From Actinomycetospora sp. NBRC 106378 (GTDB lineage: Bacteria; Actinomycetota; Actinomycetes; Mycobacteriales; Pseudonocardiaceae): a DNA stretch of 64,000 bases. The DNA lies in the NCBI RefSeq assembly GCF_030269685.1, contig NZ_BSTT01000009.1, positions 180,244 through 244,243 of the forward strand. Direction: 5' to 3'. Of this stretch, positions 39,339 through 49,635 are shown one piece after another. Below the pieces are notes generated by a model, which was not told the DNA's origin, made no database searches, and was given only the letters and a program-made list of their open reading frames with translations. The number at the start of each line of letters is the position of its first letter. The first letter of the stretch is position 1. The position numbers and the translations under genes are program-made.

Positions 39339-41402
39339 TCAGTCGCCGCGCAGGCGCTCCAGGGCCCCCCGGACGACGGCGGGGTCGTTCGTCGTCCAGA
39401 ACGGCGGCAGGGACCCGCGCAGGAAGCCGCCGTACTGCTTCGTCGCGACCCGGGAGTCGAGGACCGCGACGACACCCCGGTCACCGGTGCCGCGCAGGAG
39501 CCGGCCGGCGCCCTGGGCGAGCAGCAGCGCGGCGTGCGTGGCCGAGACGGTGAGGAACCCGTTGCCGCCGCGGGCGTCGACGGCGCGCTGGCGGGCGGCG
39601 ACGAGCGGGTCGTCGGGCCGGGGGAACGGGATGCGGTCGATCATCACCAGCTGCAGCGACTCGCCAGGGACGTCGACGCCCTGCCAGAGCGAGATCGTGC
39701 CGAACAGGACGCTGCCGGTCTCGGCGGCGAACTTCTGCACGAGCGTGTTCGTCGAGTCCTCGCCCTGGCACAGGACGGTGCCGTCCCAGCGGCCGCGGAG
39801 GTCCTCGGTGGCCTGCTTCGCGGCGCGCATCGAGGAGAACAGCCCGAGCGCCCGGCCCCCGGCGGCGCGGACCAGGCCGTCGATCTCGTCGAGCACCGCG
39901 CCGGAGAGTCCGTCGCGTCCCGGCGGTGGGAGGTGCCGGGCGACGTAGAGGATGCCGGCCTTGGCGTGGGCGAACGGCGACCCGACGTCGAGGCCGTGCC
40001 AGACGAGGTTGGTGGCGGGGTCGTTGCCGTGGCCGGACCCGTCGTCGGGCGGGGCCTCGACCTTCGCGCCCTTCACCGGCAGACCCCATTGGCGGGCCAG
40101 CGCGTCGAAGGACCCGCCGAGGACCAGCGTGGCGCTGGTCAGCACGACCGTGGACTGGCCGAACAGGCGGTGGGCGAGCAGGCCCGCGACCGACAGCGGC
40201 GCGACGTGCAGCGCGCGCACGGTGCTCGAGCCGAGCTCGCGCTCGGAGAGCCACACGACGTCGGGGCGGGTCGCCGGGTCCTCGCGGTCGAACGCGGTCA
40301 GCAACCGGCCGGCGACGTCGTGGACCTCCTCGACCATCGCGCTGGCGAACCGTCGGTTGGCCGCGTCGGTGTCGTTCTCCTTCGGCCCCTTCTCCCGCTC
40401 CGGGCCGAGGGCCTGCTTGCACGCCCAGGCGGCGTTGCGGATCGCCGACAGCATCCGGCCCACCGGCTCCGGGAGGTGCTCCCAGCGGCCGACCGGGGTG
40501 TCCAGCAGCACCGCGTCGAGCCCCTCGCCGGCGTCGACCAGCTGGTCGGCGAGCGCCTGGTCGACGAGCTTCGCGCAGCGCCGGGCGGCGGCGGTGGCGC
40601 TCGAGCCGGTGAGCTCGCCGGTGGCGACGGAGGTGACGCGGTCGACCAGGTTGTGGGCCTCGTCGACCACGACGACGTCGTGCTCGGGCAGCACCGCGCG
40701 ACCCTCGATGGCGTCGATCGCGAGCAGCGCGTGGTTGGTGACGACGACGTCGGCGGCCCCGGCCTTGTGCCGCGCGAGCTCGGAGAAGCAGTCCTCGGCC
40801 ACGGGGCAGCGGGACGCGCCGAGGCACTCGCGGGCGGTGACGCTCACCTGCCGCCAGGCGCGGTCGGGCACCCCGGGGACCAGCTCGTCGCGGTCACCGG
40901 TGTTCGTCTGCTCGGCCCACTCGTGCAGCCGCGTGACCTGACGGCCCAGCGCCGAGACCTGGAACGGGTCGAAGAGCTGCTCGTCGCCCGGGTCCTCGGC
41001 CTGCGCCCCGGACTCGATCTTGTGCCGGCACAGGTAGTTCCCGCGGCCCTTGAGGATCGCGAAGGTGGGCTTCCGGCCCAGGACGGGCTCCAGCGCCTTC
41101 GTCAGCCGGGGCAGGTCGCGGTCGACGAGCTGGGCCTGCAGGGCGATGGTGGCGGTGGACACGATGACCGCCTGGTCGGCCTCCAGGGCGTGCCGGATCG
41201 ACGGCACGAGGTAGGCGAGCGACTTGCCGGTGCCCGTCCCGGCCTGCACCGCGAGGTGCTCCCCGGTGCGCAGGGCCCGCTCGACGGCGGCCGCCATCTC
41301 CTGCTGGCCCGTCCGCTCGGTCCCGCCCAGAGCCTCGACGGCGGCGGCGAGCAGCTCCGCCACCGGGGCGGTGTCGGTGACCGACTCCGACAGCTGTGCC
41401 AT
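39339..41402 (-). CDS. dinG: ATP-dependent DNA helicase, DinG/XPD type
   Basis: A 687-residue superfamily 2 helicase. Walker A is QAGTGTGKSLAY near residue 54, DEAH is VVVVDEAHNLVDR, and motif VI is AQGAGRLLRGTGDRG. Four Cys for a [4Fe-4S] cluster are visible: GNYLCRH, then CLGASRCPVAEDCF. It has 5'-3' polarity in the family, resolving R-loops, forks or G-quadruplexes. It corresponds to M. tuberculosis Rv1329c, which lies next to pncB; here three genes separate them. Starts at ATG 41402. Confidence 0.94.
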   Translation of the reverse strand: MAQLSESVTDTAPVAELLAAAVEALGGTERTGQQEMAAAVERALRTGEHLAVQAGTGTGKSLAYLVPSIRHALEADQAVIVSTATIALQAQLVDRDLPRLTKALEPVLGRKPTFAILKGRGNYLCRHKIESGAQAEDPGDEQLFDPFQVSALGRQVTRLHEWAEQTNTGDRDELVPGVPDRAWRQVSVTARECLGASRCPVAEDCFSELARHKAGAADVVVTNHALLAIDAIEGRAVLPEHDVVVVDEAHNLVDRVTSVATGELTGSSATAAARRCAKLVDQALADQLVDAGEGLDAVLLDTPVGRWEHLPEPVGRMLSAIRNAAWACKQALGPEREKGPKENDTDAANRRFASAMVEEVHDVAGRLLTAFDREDPATRPDVVWLSERELGSSTVRALHVAPLSVAGLLAHRLFGQSTVVLTSATLVLGGSFDALARQWGLPVKGAKVEAPPDDGSGHGNDPATNLVWHGLDVGSPFAHAKAGILYVARHLPPPGRDGLSGAVLDEIDGLVRAAGGRALGLFSSMRAAKQATEDLRGRWDGTVLCQGEDSTNTLVQKFAAETGSVLFGTISLWQGVDVPGESLQLVMIDRIPFPRPDDPLVAARQRAVDARGGNGFLTVSATHAALLLAQGAGRLLRGTGDRGVVAVLDSRVATKQYGGFLRGSLPPFWTTNDPAVVRGALERLRGD

Positions 41403-41484
41403 GCCCGCACCCCCTTCGCGGGCTCAGACTACGGAGGCGCTCCGACGGTTCCGGGCACCGCCACGATTGCTCCGGACGGTCCAG

Positions 41485-42498
41485 TCACGTGCGCAGGGGC
41501 GCGGACACCTCGTGGAGGTGGCGGAGGACCTGGCGGTAGGAGTCCAGCGGGCCCGTGCGGGTGTAGGGCAGGTCGTGCTCCCGGCAGAACGCCTCGACGA
41601 GCACCCGCGCGCGCCCCAGGTTCGGCCGCGGCATCCGCGGGAAGAGGTGGTGGGGCACCTGGTGCTCGAGCCCGCCGAGCAGGTAGCCGAGGACACGGCC
41701 GCCGCGCACGTCGCGCGACGTCAGCACCTGCTTGTGCAGGTGGTCGAGCCGGGTGCCGGGGTCGAGCACCGGCATCCCCTTGTGGTTCGGCGCGAACGCC
41801 AGGCCCATCGAGAGGCCCCAGACGCCCTGGTGGACGAGCACGAAGACGACGGCCTGCCCGGGTGTGAGCACCAGCAGGACCGCGGCCAGGTACCCGACGA
41901 CGTGCAGCGAGAGCAGCGCGACCTCCAGCCGGGGCCGGGGCACCCGCCCGTGGAGGGCCTCCTGGAACGCGACCAGGTGCAGGTTCCACCCCTCCAGCAG
42001 CAGGAGCGGGAGGAACAGGACGGCCTGGTGCGCCACGGCCCACCGGGCGAACCCCCGCCGGGTGGCCGCCTGCTCGACGCTGAACGCCAGCACCGGGATG
42101 TCGATGTCCGGGTCCGCGTCGGCGTGGTTCGGGGAGGCGTGGTGGGTGTTGTGCTTGACCACCCACGCCCCGAAGCTCATCCCGACCAGCGCCCCGTGCA
42201 GGTGACCGACGACGTCGTTGGCCCGCCGGCGCGCGAAGATCTGGCGGTGCCCGGCGTCGTGGCCGACGAAGGCGAGCTGGGTCGTGACGAGGCCGAGGGC
42301 GACGGCGGTGAGGACCTGCCACCACGACGGGCCGAGCAGGACGAAGGCGGTGACGGTCGCTGCCAACAGGAGGAAGTTGCCGGCGAACACCGTCGCGTAG
42401 ACCCCGGGGCGGCGACGCAGCAGGCCGGCCGCCTTGATGCGGTCCGTGAGGTCCGCGAACGTCGGGGCGGTGCGTGCGTCGTCGCGGTGGACGGTCAT
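41485..42498 (-). CDS. Membrane fatty-acid desaturase
   Basis: A 337-residue diiron membrane desaturase. The three His boxes are HDAGHRQ, HNTHHASPNH and HQVPHHLFP, the pattern of acyl-lipid/acyl-CoA desaturases such as mycobacterial DesA3/linoleoyl-CoA desaturase types. Hydrophobic stretches at about 35-75 and 175-225 form the membrane hairpins. ATG 42498 (MTVHRDDARTAP) is used; upstream in-frame sequence crosses a large palindrome and is not coding. It would act on membrane acyl chains with a ferredoxin reductase partner that is not in the window. Confidence 0.9.
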   Translation of the reverse strand: MTVHRDDARTAPTFADLTDRIKAAGLLRRRPGVYATVFAGNFLLLAATVTAFVLLGPSWWQVLTAVALGLVTTQLAFVGHDAGHRQIFARRRANDVVGHLHGALVGMSFGAWVVKHNTHHASPNHADADPDIDIPVLAFSVEQAATRRGFARWAVAHQAVLFLPLLLLEGWNLHLVAFQEALHGRVPRPRLEVALLSLHVVGYLAAVLLVLTPGQAVVFVLVHQGVWGLSMGLAFAPNHKGMPVLDPGTRLDHLHKQVLTSRDVRGGRVLGYLLGGLEHQVPHHLFPRMPRPNLGRARVLVEAFCREHDLPYTRTGPLDSYRQVLRHLHEVSAPLRT

Positions 42499-42653
42499 GG
42501 GTCCTCGTTCCGGTGGCCGTCCGGCGGGGCCGGCGCGGTCGTTCCTGGTCGTCGAGGAGGCCGTCGACCTCTCACAGGGGACCCGACGAGGTCGTCGGCA
42601 TCCAGGGTGCCTCACGAGGTCGGATCGCACGCGGCGAGACCTCCGGCCCCCAC

Positions 42654-42706
42654 GGCAGGAAAGCGTCGTTGCTGTCACCTCGTGACAGCAACGACGCTTT
42701 CCTGCC
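42654..42706. repeat. Perfect 25-bp inverted repeat with 3-base loop
   Basis: The bases 42654-42678 and 42682-42706 are exact reverse complements (arm begins GGCAGGAAAGCGTCG) around CTC. It lies in the 217-bp gap between pncA and the desaturase, nine bases beyond the pncA stop. It may end pncA transcription, but it has no T tract on either strand and the stem is longer than needed. Confidence 0.85.
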
Positions 42707-42715
42707 ACGGAGGAG

Positions 42716-43282
42716 TCAGGACGCACGGGCGAGCGCGACGCCCGCCTCGCGCATGGTGCTGCACGCCGTCTCGGTCGTCTCCGGGGCGACGCCCGCGGTC
42801 AGGTCGAGCAGCACCGTCGTCGAGAAGCCCTCGGCCGCGGCGTCGACCGCGGTGGCGCGCACGCAGTGGTCGGTGGCGATCCCGACGACGTCGACGAGGT
42901 CGACCCCGCGGTTGCGCAGCCAGTCCACGAGCCGCTCCCCGGACTCCGACGTGCCCTCGAAGGCGGAGTACGCGGCGGTGTGCCGGCCCTTCGAGAACAC
43001 CTCCTCGATGCGCGACACGTCGAGCTCCGGGTGGAACGCCGCCCCCGGCTCGCCCACCCGGCAGTGGACGGGCCAGCTGTCGACGAAGTCCGGGTGCTCG
43101 GCGAAGTGCGCGCCCGGGTCCTCGTGGTAGTCGCGGCTGGCGACGACGTGCGCGTAGCGGCCGTGCTCGGCACCGAGGAACCGGGTGATCGCGGCGGCCG
43201 TCGCCGCCCCGCCGGCGACGCCCATGGAGCCGCCCTCGCAGAAGTCGATCTGGACGTCGACCACGATCAGCGCGCGGGTCAT
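42716..43282 (-). CDS. pncA: Nicotinamidase
   Basis: A 188-residue isochorismatase-fold amidase that converts nicotinamide to nicotinate. The catalytic triad is visible: Asp in IVVDVQIDFCEGG, Lys in VFSKGRH, and Cys in GIATDHCVRATAVDA. The metal site is ASRDYHEDPGAHF. This is the same set as M. tuberculosis PncA, the pyrazinamide-activating enzyme. Starts at ATG 43282. With pncB 1 kb away it completes two consecutive steps of NAD salvage. Confidence 0.95.
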   Translation of the reverse strand: MTRALIVVDVQIDFCEGGSMGVAGGAATAAAITRFLGAEHGRYAHVVASRDYHEDPGAHFAEHPDFVDSWPVHCRVGEPGAAFHPELDVSRIEEVFSKGRHTAAYSAFEGTSESGERLVDWLRNRGVDLVDVVGIATDHCVRATAVDAAAEGFSTTVLLDLTAGVAPETTETACSTMREAGVALARAS

Positions 43283-43349
43283 GGCGTCACCCTATCGGGG
43301 GTCGGGGCCGTCGTTTGCCCCTCGCGGGGGCCCGTGATCTGCTCGCCGG

Positions 43350-44237
43350 GTGACTCTCGCCGTCAGTGCCTGGCTGAACACCACCTGGTCGACGACGGAC
43401 ATCGTCGCCGTCGCGCACGAGGCGGAGTCCGCCGGTTACGACGGACTCTGGGTCGCCGACCACTTCATGGGCAACACCGGGACCGAGGAACGCTCCGACG
43501 TCGCGCTCCGCGACTGCTTCTCGGTGCTCGCGGGTCTCGCCACCGTCGTGCCGCGCCTGCGGCTCGGCAGCATGGTCGCGGGGATCACCTACCGGCACCC
43601 CGCCGTCCTGGCCAACATCGCCGCGACGACGTCGGACCTGTCGGGCGGGCGCCTCGTCCTCGGGGTCGGAGCGGGCTGGCAGCTCAACGAGCACGCCGCC
43701 TACGGCATCCCGCTCGGGCCGGTCCGGGAACGGATCGACCGCTTCGAGGAGGGCCTGGCCGTGCTCGACGGCCTGCTCCGCCGCCCCCGGACCACCGTGT
43801 CGGGTCGGCACTACGCCGTGACGGACGCCCCGCACGTCCCGGCGGCGGACCGGATCCCGCTGCTCATCGGGGCCTCCGGCGAGCGGCGCATGCTCGGCGT
43901 GGTCGCCCGCTGGGCCGACGAGTGGAACACCTGGTCCACGCCCGAGGTGTTCGCGCACAAGTCCGCCGTGCTCGACGAGCACTGCGAGCGGATCGGGCGC
44001 GACCCGGGGGAGATCCGGCGGTCCACCCAGGCTCTGTTCCTGATCGACGGCACGGCCCCGGAGTCCCGCTCCCCGGTCGTCGCGGGTTCCGCGGCGCAGA
44101 TCGTGGACACGATCGGCCGGTGGCGCGAGGCCGGCCTCGACGAGCTGATCGTCCCGACCAACCGGGGCGACGTCGCGGAGGGCCGCGAGCTGCTCGGTCG
44201 CTTCGCCACGGAGATCCGTCCGCAGCTGGACGAGTAG
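43350..44237 (+). CDS. LLM-class flavin/F420-dependent oxidoreductase
   Basis: A 295-residue luciferase-like TIM barrel. Typical segments are AHEAESAGYDGLWVADHF, VVPRLRLGSMVAGITYRHPAVLAN, SGGRLVLGVGAGWQLNEH, and the C-terminal IPLLIGASGERRMLGVVARWADEWN. In actinobacteria this subgroup usually uses coenzyme F420, but the sequence alone cannot separate F420 from FMN. The substrate is unknown. The gene is divergent from pncA and its stop is one base from the end of the convergent pncB. Confidence 0.88.
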   Translation: MTLAVSAWLNTTWSTTDIVAVAHEAESAGYDGLWVADHFMGNTGTEERSDVALRDCFSVLAGLATVVPRLRLGSMVAGITYRHPAVLANIAATTSDLSGGRLVLGVGAGWQLNEHAAYGIPLGPVRERIDRFEEGLAVLDGLLRRPRTTVSGRHYAVTDAPHVPAADRIPLLIGASGERRMLGVVARWADEWNTWSTPEVFAHKSAVLDEHCERIGRDPGEIRRSTQALFLIDGTAPESRSPVVAGSAAQIVDTIGRWREAGLDELIVPTNRGDVAEGRELLGRFATEIRPQLDE

Positions 44238-44238
44238 G

Positions 44239-45522
44239 TCAGGGGACGAACGTCGTCGGGACGGCCGGCTCCCCGCGGGAGAGCTTGAGGCCCTCCCACG
44301 GGATGGCGACGAGGTTGCGCCGCAGGTGCTCCCGGGCGTCCGCGAGCGAGGGCAGGCCCGACACCGTCTCCCCGGCCTTGACCAGGTCCACCGGCACGAC
44401 GCGGTCGTGCTCGCCGACCTCCACGGGGTGGTCGATCCGGTGCACGACCTCTTCCACCGCGGTGCCGGTCGGGCGGTGGCGGCGGACGGCGGACTTCGCG
44501 CCGCCACGGGACTCCTTCGACGACGAGCGCTTCGCCACCGGACGGCCGTCGACCTCGACCAGCTTGTAGACCATCCCGGCCGTCGGGGCCCCGGAACCGG
44601 TGACGACGGAGGTGCCCACGCCGTAGGCGTCCACCGGTTCGGCGCGCAGCCCGGCGATGGCGTGCTCGTCGAGGTCGCCGGAGAGCACCACGCGCGTCCT
44701 CGTGGCCCCGAGCGCGTCCAGCTGCTGGCGCGCCCGCTGGGCCATCACCCCGAGGTCGCCGGAGTCGATGCGCACGGCGCCGAGTTCCGGGCCGGCGACG
44801 CGCACCGCGGTCTCGATGCCCTCGGTGATGTCGTAGGTGTCGACGAGCAGGGTGGTCCCGACGCCGAGCGCCGCGACCTGCGCGCGGAACGCCTCCTCCT
44901 CGGTGTCGTGCAGGAGCGTGAACGCGTGGGCCGAGGTCCCCGTCGTCGGGACCCCGTAGCGGGCGGCGGCCTCGAGGTTGGAGGTGGCGTCGAAGCCCGC
45001 GAGGTAGGCCGCGCGGGCCGCGGCGACCGCCGCCTCCTCGTGCGTGCGCCGCGAGCCCATCTCGATGAGCCGCCGGCCCGCCGCGGCCGTCGCCATGCGG
45101 GCAGCGGCGGAGGCGATGGCGCAGTCGTGGTTGAGGATCGAGAGCACGAGGGTCTCGAGCAGGACGCACTCGGCGAAGGTCCCGGACACCGAGAGCACCG
45201 GGGAGCCCGGGAAGTACAGCTCGCCCTCCGGGTAGCCGACGACGTCGCCCGCGAAGCGGAAGCCCGCGAGGTGGTCGAGCACGCGCTCGGAGAGCGCGCC
45301 GGTCGCGCGGAGCGCCGCGAGCTCGTCGTCGCCGTAGGAGAAGCGCGTGAGCGACTCGAGCACGCGCGCGGTGCCCGCGACCACGCCGTAGCGGCGCCCG
45401 TGCGGCAGCGAGCGCGCGAACACCTCGAACGTGGCGCGCCGGTCGGCGGTGCCGTCGGCCAGGGCCGCGTCGAGCATCGTCAGCTCGTACTGGTCGGTCA
45501 TGAGCGCGGTGCCGCTGGTCAC
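44239..45522 (-). CDS. pncB: Nicotinate phosphoribosyltransferase
   Basis: A 427-residue enzyme that joins nicotinate to PRPP to give NaMN. Signature segments: LMTDQYELTML at the N-terminus, EGELYFPGSPVLSVSGTFAECVLLETLVLSILNH, EMGSRRTHEEAAVAAARAAYLAGFDATSN, the phosphoribosyl site TYDITEGIETA and VRIDSGDLG. The phosphorylatable His region is TGTSAHAFTLLH. GTG 45522 (VTSGTALMTDQ) or ATG 45501 is the start; homologues favour the longer form. It is preceded on the same strand by a glycosyltransferase gene 26 bases away. Confidence 0.95.
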   Translation of the reverse strand: MTSGTALMTDQYELTMLDAALADGTADRRATFEVFARSLPHGRRYGVVAGTARVLESLTRFSYGDDELAALRATGALSERVLDHLAGFRFAGDVVGYPEGELYFPGSPVLSVSGTFAECVLLETLVLSILNHDCAIASAAARMATAAAGRRLIEMGSRRTHEEAAVAAARAAYLAGFDATSNLEAAARYGVPTTGTSAHAFTLLHDTEEEAFRAQVAALGVGTTLLVDTYDITEGIETAVRVAGPELGAVRIDSGDLGVMAQRARQQLDALGATRTRVVLSGDLDEHAIAGLRAEPVDAYGVGTSVVTGSGAPTAGMVYKLVEVDGRPVAKRSSSKESRGGAKSAVRRHRPTGTAVEEVVHRIDHPVEVGEHDRVVPVDLVKAGETVSGLPSLADAREHLRRNLVAIPWEGLKLSRGEPAVPTTFVP

Positions 45523-45548
45523 CCCGCCAGCGTAACCAGGCCCCGTCG

Positions 45549-46637
45549 TCAGGACGGCCGCAGCGCGCCCCGCAGGACACGCCGCACGTCGTCGGCCATG
45601 TGGGCGCTCGTGTGGGCTCCCTCGACCCAGGTGCGGGCGGCCGCGCCCATGCGCCGGGCCCGGTCGGGGTCGGCGAGCAGAGCGGCGACGGCGTCGCCGA
45701 ACGCCGTCGGGTCCCCGGGCTCGACGAGCAGCCCGCGCTCGCCGTCGGCGACCAGCGCGGCCATCGCGGGTGTGCGGGTGGCGACGACCGGCCGCGCGGA
45801 GGCAGCCGCCTCGAGCACCACGCTGGTGCCGCTGCCGCGCGTGGTCGGCTGCAGCGCCACCGCGACCACGCTCGCCCGGCGGTAGAGGGCCCGCATCCCG
45901 CCCTCCATCCGGCGGCGGTGGAGGACGCCGAGGCCGGCCGGTACCTGCGCGTCCGCGAGGGTCGTCGCCAGCTCCAGCCGCACGGGCAGCCCCCGGCGAC
46001 GCAGCCCGTCGAGCGCGGCGACGAGGGTCCCGTGGTCGCGGAACCGGTCGTCGCCGGCGCTGACGACGACGGGCGTCGGGTCCGGGGAGGTCTCGTCGGT
46101 CGACGTCGGGAAGGGCTGCGGGGGGAAGAACCCGGTGTCGATCCCGGGACGGACCGCCACCACCCGCGACGGATCGAGATCCCAGGCCGCGAGCAGGTCG
46201 TCGCGCAGGCTCGGCGTCGTGGTGAAGGCCCCGGCGAGGCGGTCCAGCGCGCGGTGCACGACGGCGCGACGGGCGCGGCCGTAGGAGTCCGGACGGCCGA
46301 CCCAGATGAGGTGGCTGACGACCGGCGGGCCGGGCCCGAGGGCGGCGGGGAAGCCGGCGCGCTCGTCCATGCACAGCACGACGTCGGCCCGCGCGCGGTC
46401 GCGGTCGAGGGCACCGGCGGTCGCGCCGACGACGTCGTACCCGCCGAGCCGGTTGCGGACGACCCGCGAGAGCGTCCGGGCGGCCGGCGGCAGCGGCGGC
46501 CGGAAGACGACGTCGACGTCGCCGGTCGCGACCCGGTGGAGGCCGTAGGGCGTGCGGTCGGGCAGACGGTCCGCGGCGTGCTCCCGGGCGTGGGCGCGGG
46601 CGTCCTGCTGCTCGGACAGCTCGACCCGCACGCGCAT
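45549..46637 (-). CDS. GT4-type glycosyltransferase
   Basis: A 362-residue protein of GT-B fold. The C-terminal donor domain has VVVSAGDDRFRDHGTLVAALDGL, then YRRASVVAVALQPTTRGSGTSVVLEAAASARPVVATRTPAM, the E-x7-E-like region of GT4 enzymes, and GERGLLVEPGDPTAFGDAV. The N-terminal acceptor half is less conserved (YGLHRVATGDVDVVFRPPLP). No signal peptide or TM helix. The acceptor is unknown. ATG 46637 has a GGGGGG purine tract upstream. It is divergent from clpS. Confidence 0.82.
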   Translation of the reverse strand: MRVRVELSEQQDARAHAREHAADRLPDRTPYGLHRVATGDVDVVFRPPLPPAARTLSRVVRNRLGGYDVVGATAGALDRDRARADVVLCMDERAGFPAALGPGPPVVSHLIWVGRPDSYGRARRAVVHRALDRLAGAFTTTPSLRDDLLAAWDLDPSRVVAVRPGIDTGFFPPQPFPTSTDETSPDPTPVVVSAGDDRFRDHGTLVAALDGLRRRGLPVRLELATTLADAQVPAGLGVLHRRRMEGGMRALYRRASVVAVALQPTTRGSGTSVVLEAAASARPVVATRTPAMAALVADGERGLLVEPGDPTAFGDAVAALLADPDRARRMGAAARTWVEGAHTSAHMADDVRRVLRGALRPS

Positions 46638-46745
46638 CCCCACCCCCCTTCCGGGTGAACGATCGCGACGGATGTCCGATTCGTTTCGCCGGGGCCCGGG
46701 GACGGCCACGTGCGGCACCCGGTGGGCAGCTGAGACGATGGCGAG

Positions 46746-47108
46746 ATGCGCTGTGCGATCGGGTCGGGCTCCCCTGTCGGCGTGCTCCCCCTGCCCCAGC
46801 GTCTTCCTGCGCTCTCGGCGCCGGTGGAGCCGGCGCCGACGGTCGAGGAGCTGCCCGACGAGCTCGTCGGCGCCGACACCCCGTGGCAGACGATCGTGTG
46901 GAACGACCCGGTCAACCTGATGTCCTACGTGACCTACGTGTTCCAGAAGATCTTCGGCTACGACAAGCAGAAGGCCACCGCGCTGATGATGGACGTGCAC
47001 CAGAAGGGTCGGGCGACGGTGTCGTCGGGCAGTCGGGAGAAGGTCGAGGGCGACGTCGCGAAGCTCCACGCGGCGGGCCTGTGGGCGACGATGCAGCGGG
47101 CGTCGTGA
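46746..47108 (+). CDS. clpS: ATP-dependent Clp protease adaptor ClpS
   Basis: An N-end-rule adaptor that hands substrates with bulky N-terminal residues to ClpC/ClpP. The core [31 protein letters not shown] through [12 protein letters not shown] is nearly identical to M. tuberculosis Rv1331, including the N-degron-binding DPVN and the conserved His of MMDVHQKG. The ATG at 46746 gives 120 residues, about 20 more than usual; an internal GTG at 46824 gives 94 residues and may be the true start. It opens the clpS-DUF2017-mec-cysO-cysM run. Confidence 0.92.
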   Translation: MRCAIGSGSPVGVLPLPQRLPALSAPVEPAPTVEELPDELVGADTPWQTIVWNDPVNLMSYVTYVFQKIFGYDKQKATALMMDVHQKGRATVSSGSREKVEGDVAKLHAAGLWATMQRAS

Positions 47109-47143
47109 CCGGGGCGAGCGCAGCGACGGGGTGTGGCTAGCCG

Positions 47144-47725
47144 GTGCGCGCCTGGAAACGGCACGGCCGGGGCGAGCGCGCCCGCTACGTCGCGGTGCTC
47201 GACCCCGCCGAGGCCTCGGTGCTGCGGGGGCTCGTCGGGCAGGTCGACGACATGCTCTCCGGCCGCGCCGACGCCGTCCCGCAGGACGAGCTCGCGGCCC
47301 TCACCGGGATCCGGACCGGACCGTCCACGGCCCCGGACGACCCGGTGCTCGCGCGACTGCTCCCGGACTTCCACCGGCCCGACGGGAACGATGCAGCGGG
47401 TGGCGTCGATCCCGACGGAGCGGCGCTCTCGGCGGCCATGCGCTCGGTGAACGAGCCCGAGCTGATCACCGCCAAGCGCGACGCCATCGCGACGCTGCTC
47501 GCCTCCTGCCCCGGCGGCGGCGGGCGGGTGGAACTGACGGTGCCGCAGGCCGAGGCGTGGCTGACCGCGGTCAACGACGTCCGCCTGGCGCTCGGCACCG
47601 CGCTCGAGGTGACCGAGGACATGCCCGAGCAGCTGCCGCCGGACGACCCCCGGACCGACCACCTGCCCGTCTACCACTGGTTGACCTGGCTGCAGGACTC
47701 CTTGCTCACGGTGCTGCTGCCCTGA
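47144..47725 (+). CDS. DUF2017 family protein (Rv1332-like)
   Basis: A 193-residue cytoplasmic protein. It has the family's ARYVAVLDPAEASVLRGLVGQVDDML start and the conserved C-terminal EAWLTAVNDVRLALGTALEV, PVYHWLTWLQDSLLTVLL. Function is unknown ('putative transcriptional regulator' in some databases, without evidence). It is invariably next to clpS in actinobacteria, which suggests a role in Clp-dependent proteolysis (inference). GTG 47144. Confidence 0.88.
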   Translation: MRAWKRHGRGERARYVAVLDPAEASVLRGLVGQVDDMLSGRADAVPQDELAALTGIRTGPSTAPDDPVLARLLPDFHRPDGNDAAGGVDPDGAALSAAMRSVNEPELITAKRDAIATLLASCPGGGGRVELTVPQAEAWLTAVNDVRLALGTALEVTEDMPEQLPPDDPRTDHLPVYHWLTWLQDSLLTVLLP

Positions 47726-47746
47726 GCGGCCCGTAGGGTGGTCGGC

Positions 47747-48253
47747 GTGCTCGTGATCCGCCGGGACCTCGTCGAGGAGTTGGTCGCGCACGCCCGCCGC
47801 GACCACCCGCGCGAGGCGTGCGGTCAGCTGCTGGGCCCGGAGGAGAGCGACCGGCCCGAGCGCTACGTGCCGATGACGAACGCGGACGACGCCGACGCCC
47901 GGGGCAGCGACTACCGCTTCGACTCGCGCGAGCAGTTCGCCGTGTACAAGGAGGCGACGCAGCGCGACGAGGAGACCGTGGTGGTCTTCCACTCGCACAC
48001 GCGCGTCCCGCGCCGCCCGCTCACCGACACCGGGCTCCCCGAGGCCTACCCCTCGGTCAAGGACATCGAGTTCATGGGCCTGCAGCCCGGTGTCCACTTC
48101 GCGATCGTCGCCATCACCGGACCGGACTCGCCCTACGACCTGCGCTCGTTCCTGCTCGACGACGCAGGTGAGGTCGTCGAGGACGAGGTCCAGGTCGTGG
48201 AGAACTACATGTTCTCCCACACCGGCGCGGGTGACGTGCCGGACCGTTCCTGA
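47747..48253 (+). CDS. mec: JAMM-motif protease Mec ([CysO]-cysteine peptidase)
   Basis: A 168-residue M67 metallopeptidase. In mycobacteria Mec clips cysteine from the C-terminus of CysO-Cys. The N-terminal VLVIRRDLVEELVAHARRDHPREACGQLLGPEESDRPER matches Rv1334. The JAMM zinc site is split: the HSH (VVVFHSHT) and the SxxD (AYPSVKD) are separated by a longer loop (RVPRRPLTDTGLPE) than in Rv1334 (ATE), an insertion of about 11 residues in the active-site loop. GTG 47747 is chosen by similarity; GTG 47738 adds three residues. Confidence 0.9.
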   Translation: MLVIRRDLVEELVAHARRDHPREACGQLLGPEESDRPERYVPMTNADDADARGSDYRFDSREQFAVYKEATQRDEETVVVFHSHTRVPRRPLTDTGLPEAYPSVKDIEFMGLQPGVHFAIVAITGPDSPYDLRSFLLDDAGEVVEDEVQVVENYMFSHTGAGDVPDRS

Positions 48254-48325
48254 CGTCCCGGAACAACCCGGCGTCGTGCGACGCTGTCCCGTGTAGGTCC
48301 CGCCCCGTTCTCCTGGAGGAAAGCC

Positions 48326-49607
<1,282 letters not shown>

Positions 49608-49635
49608 TTTCTCAGGTTCCGTCGCTATCGTCGGG

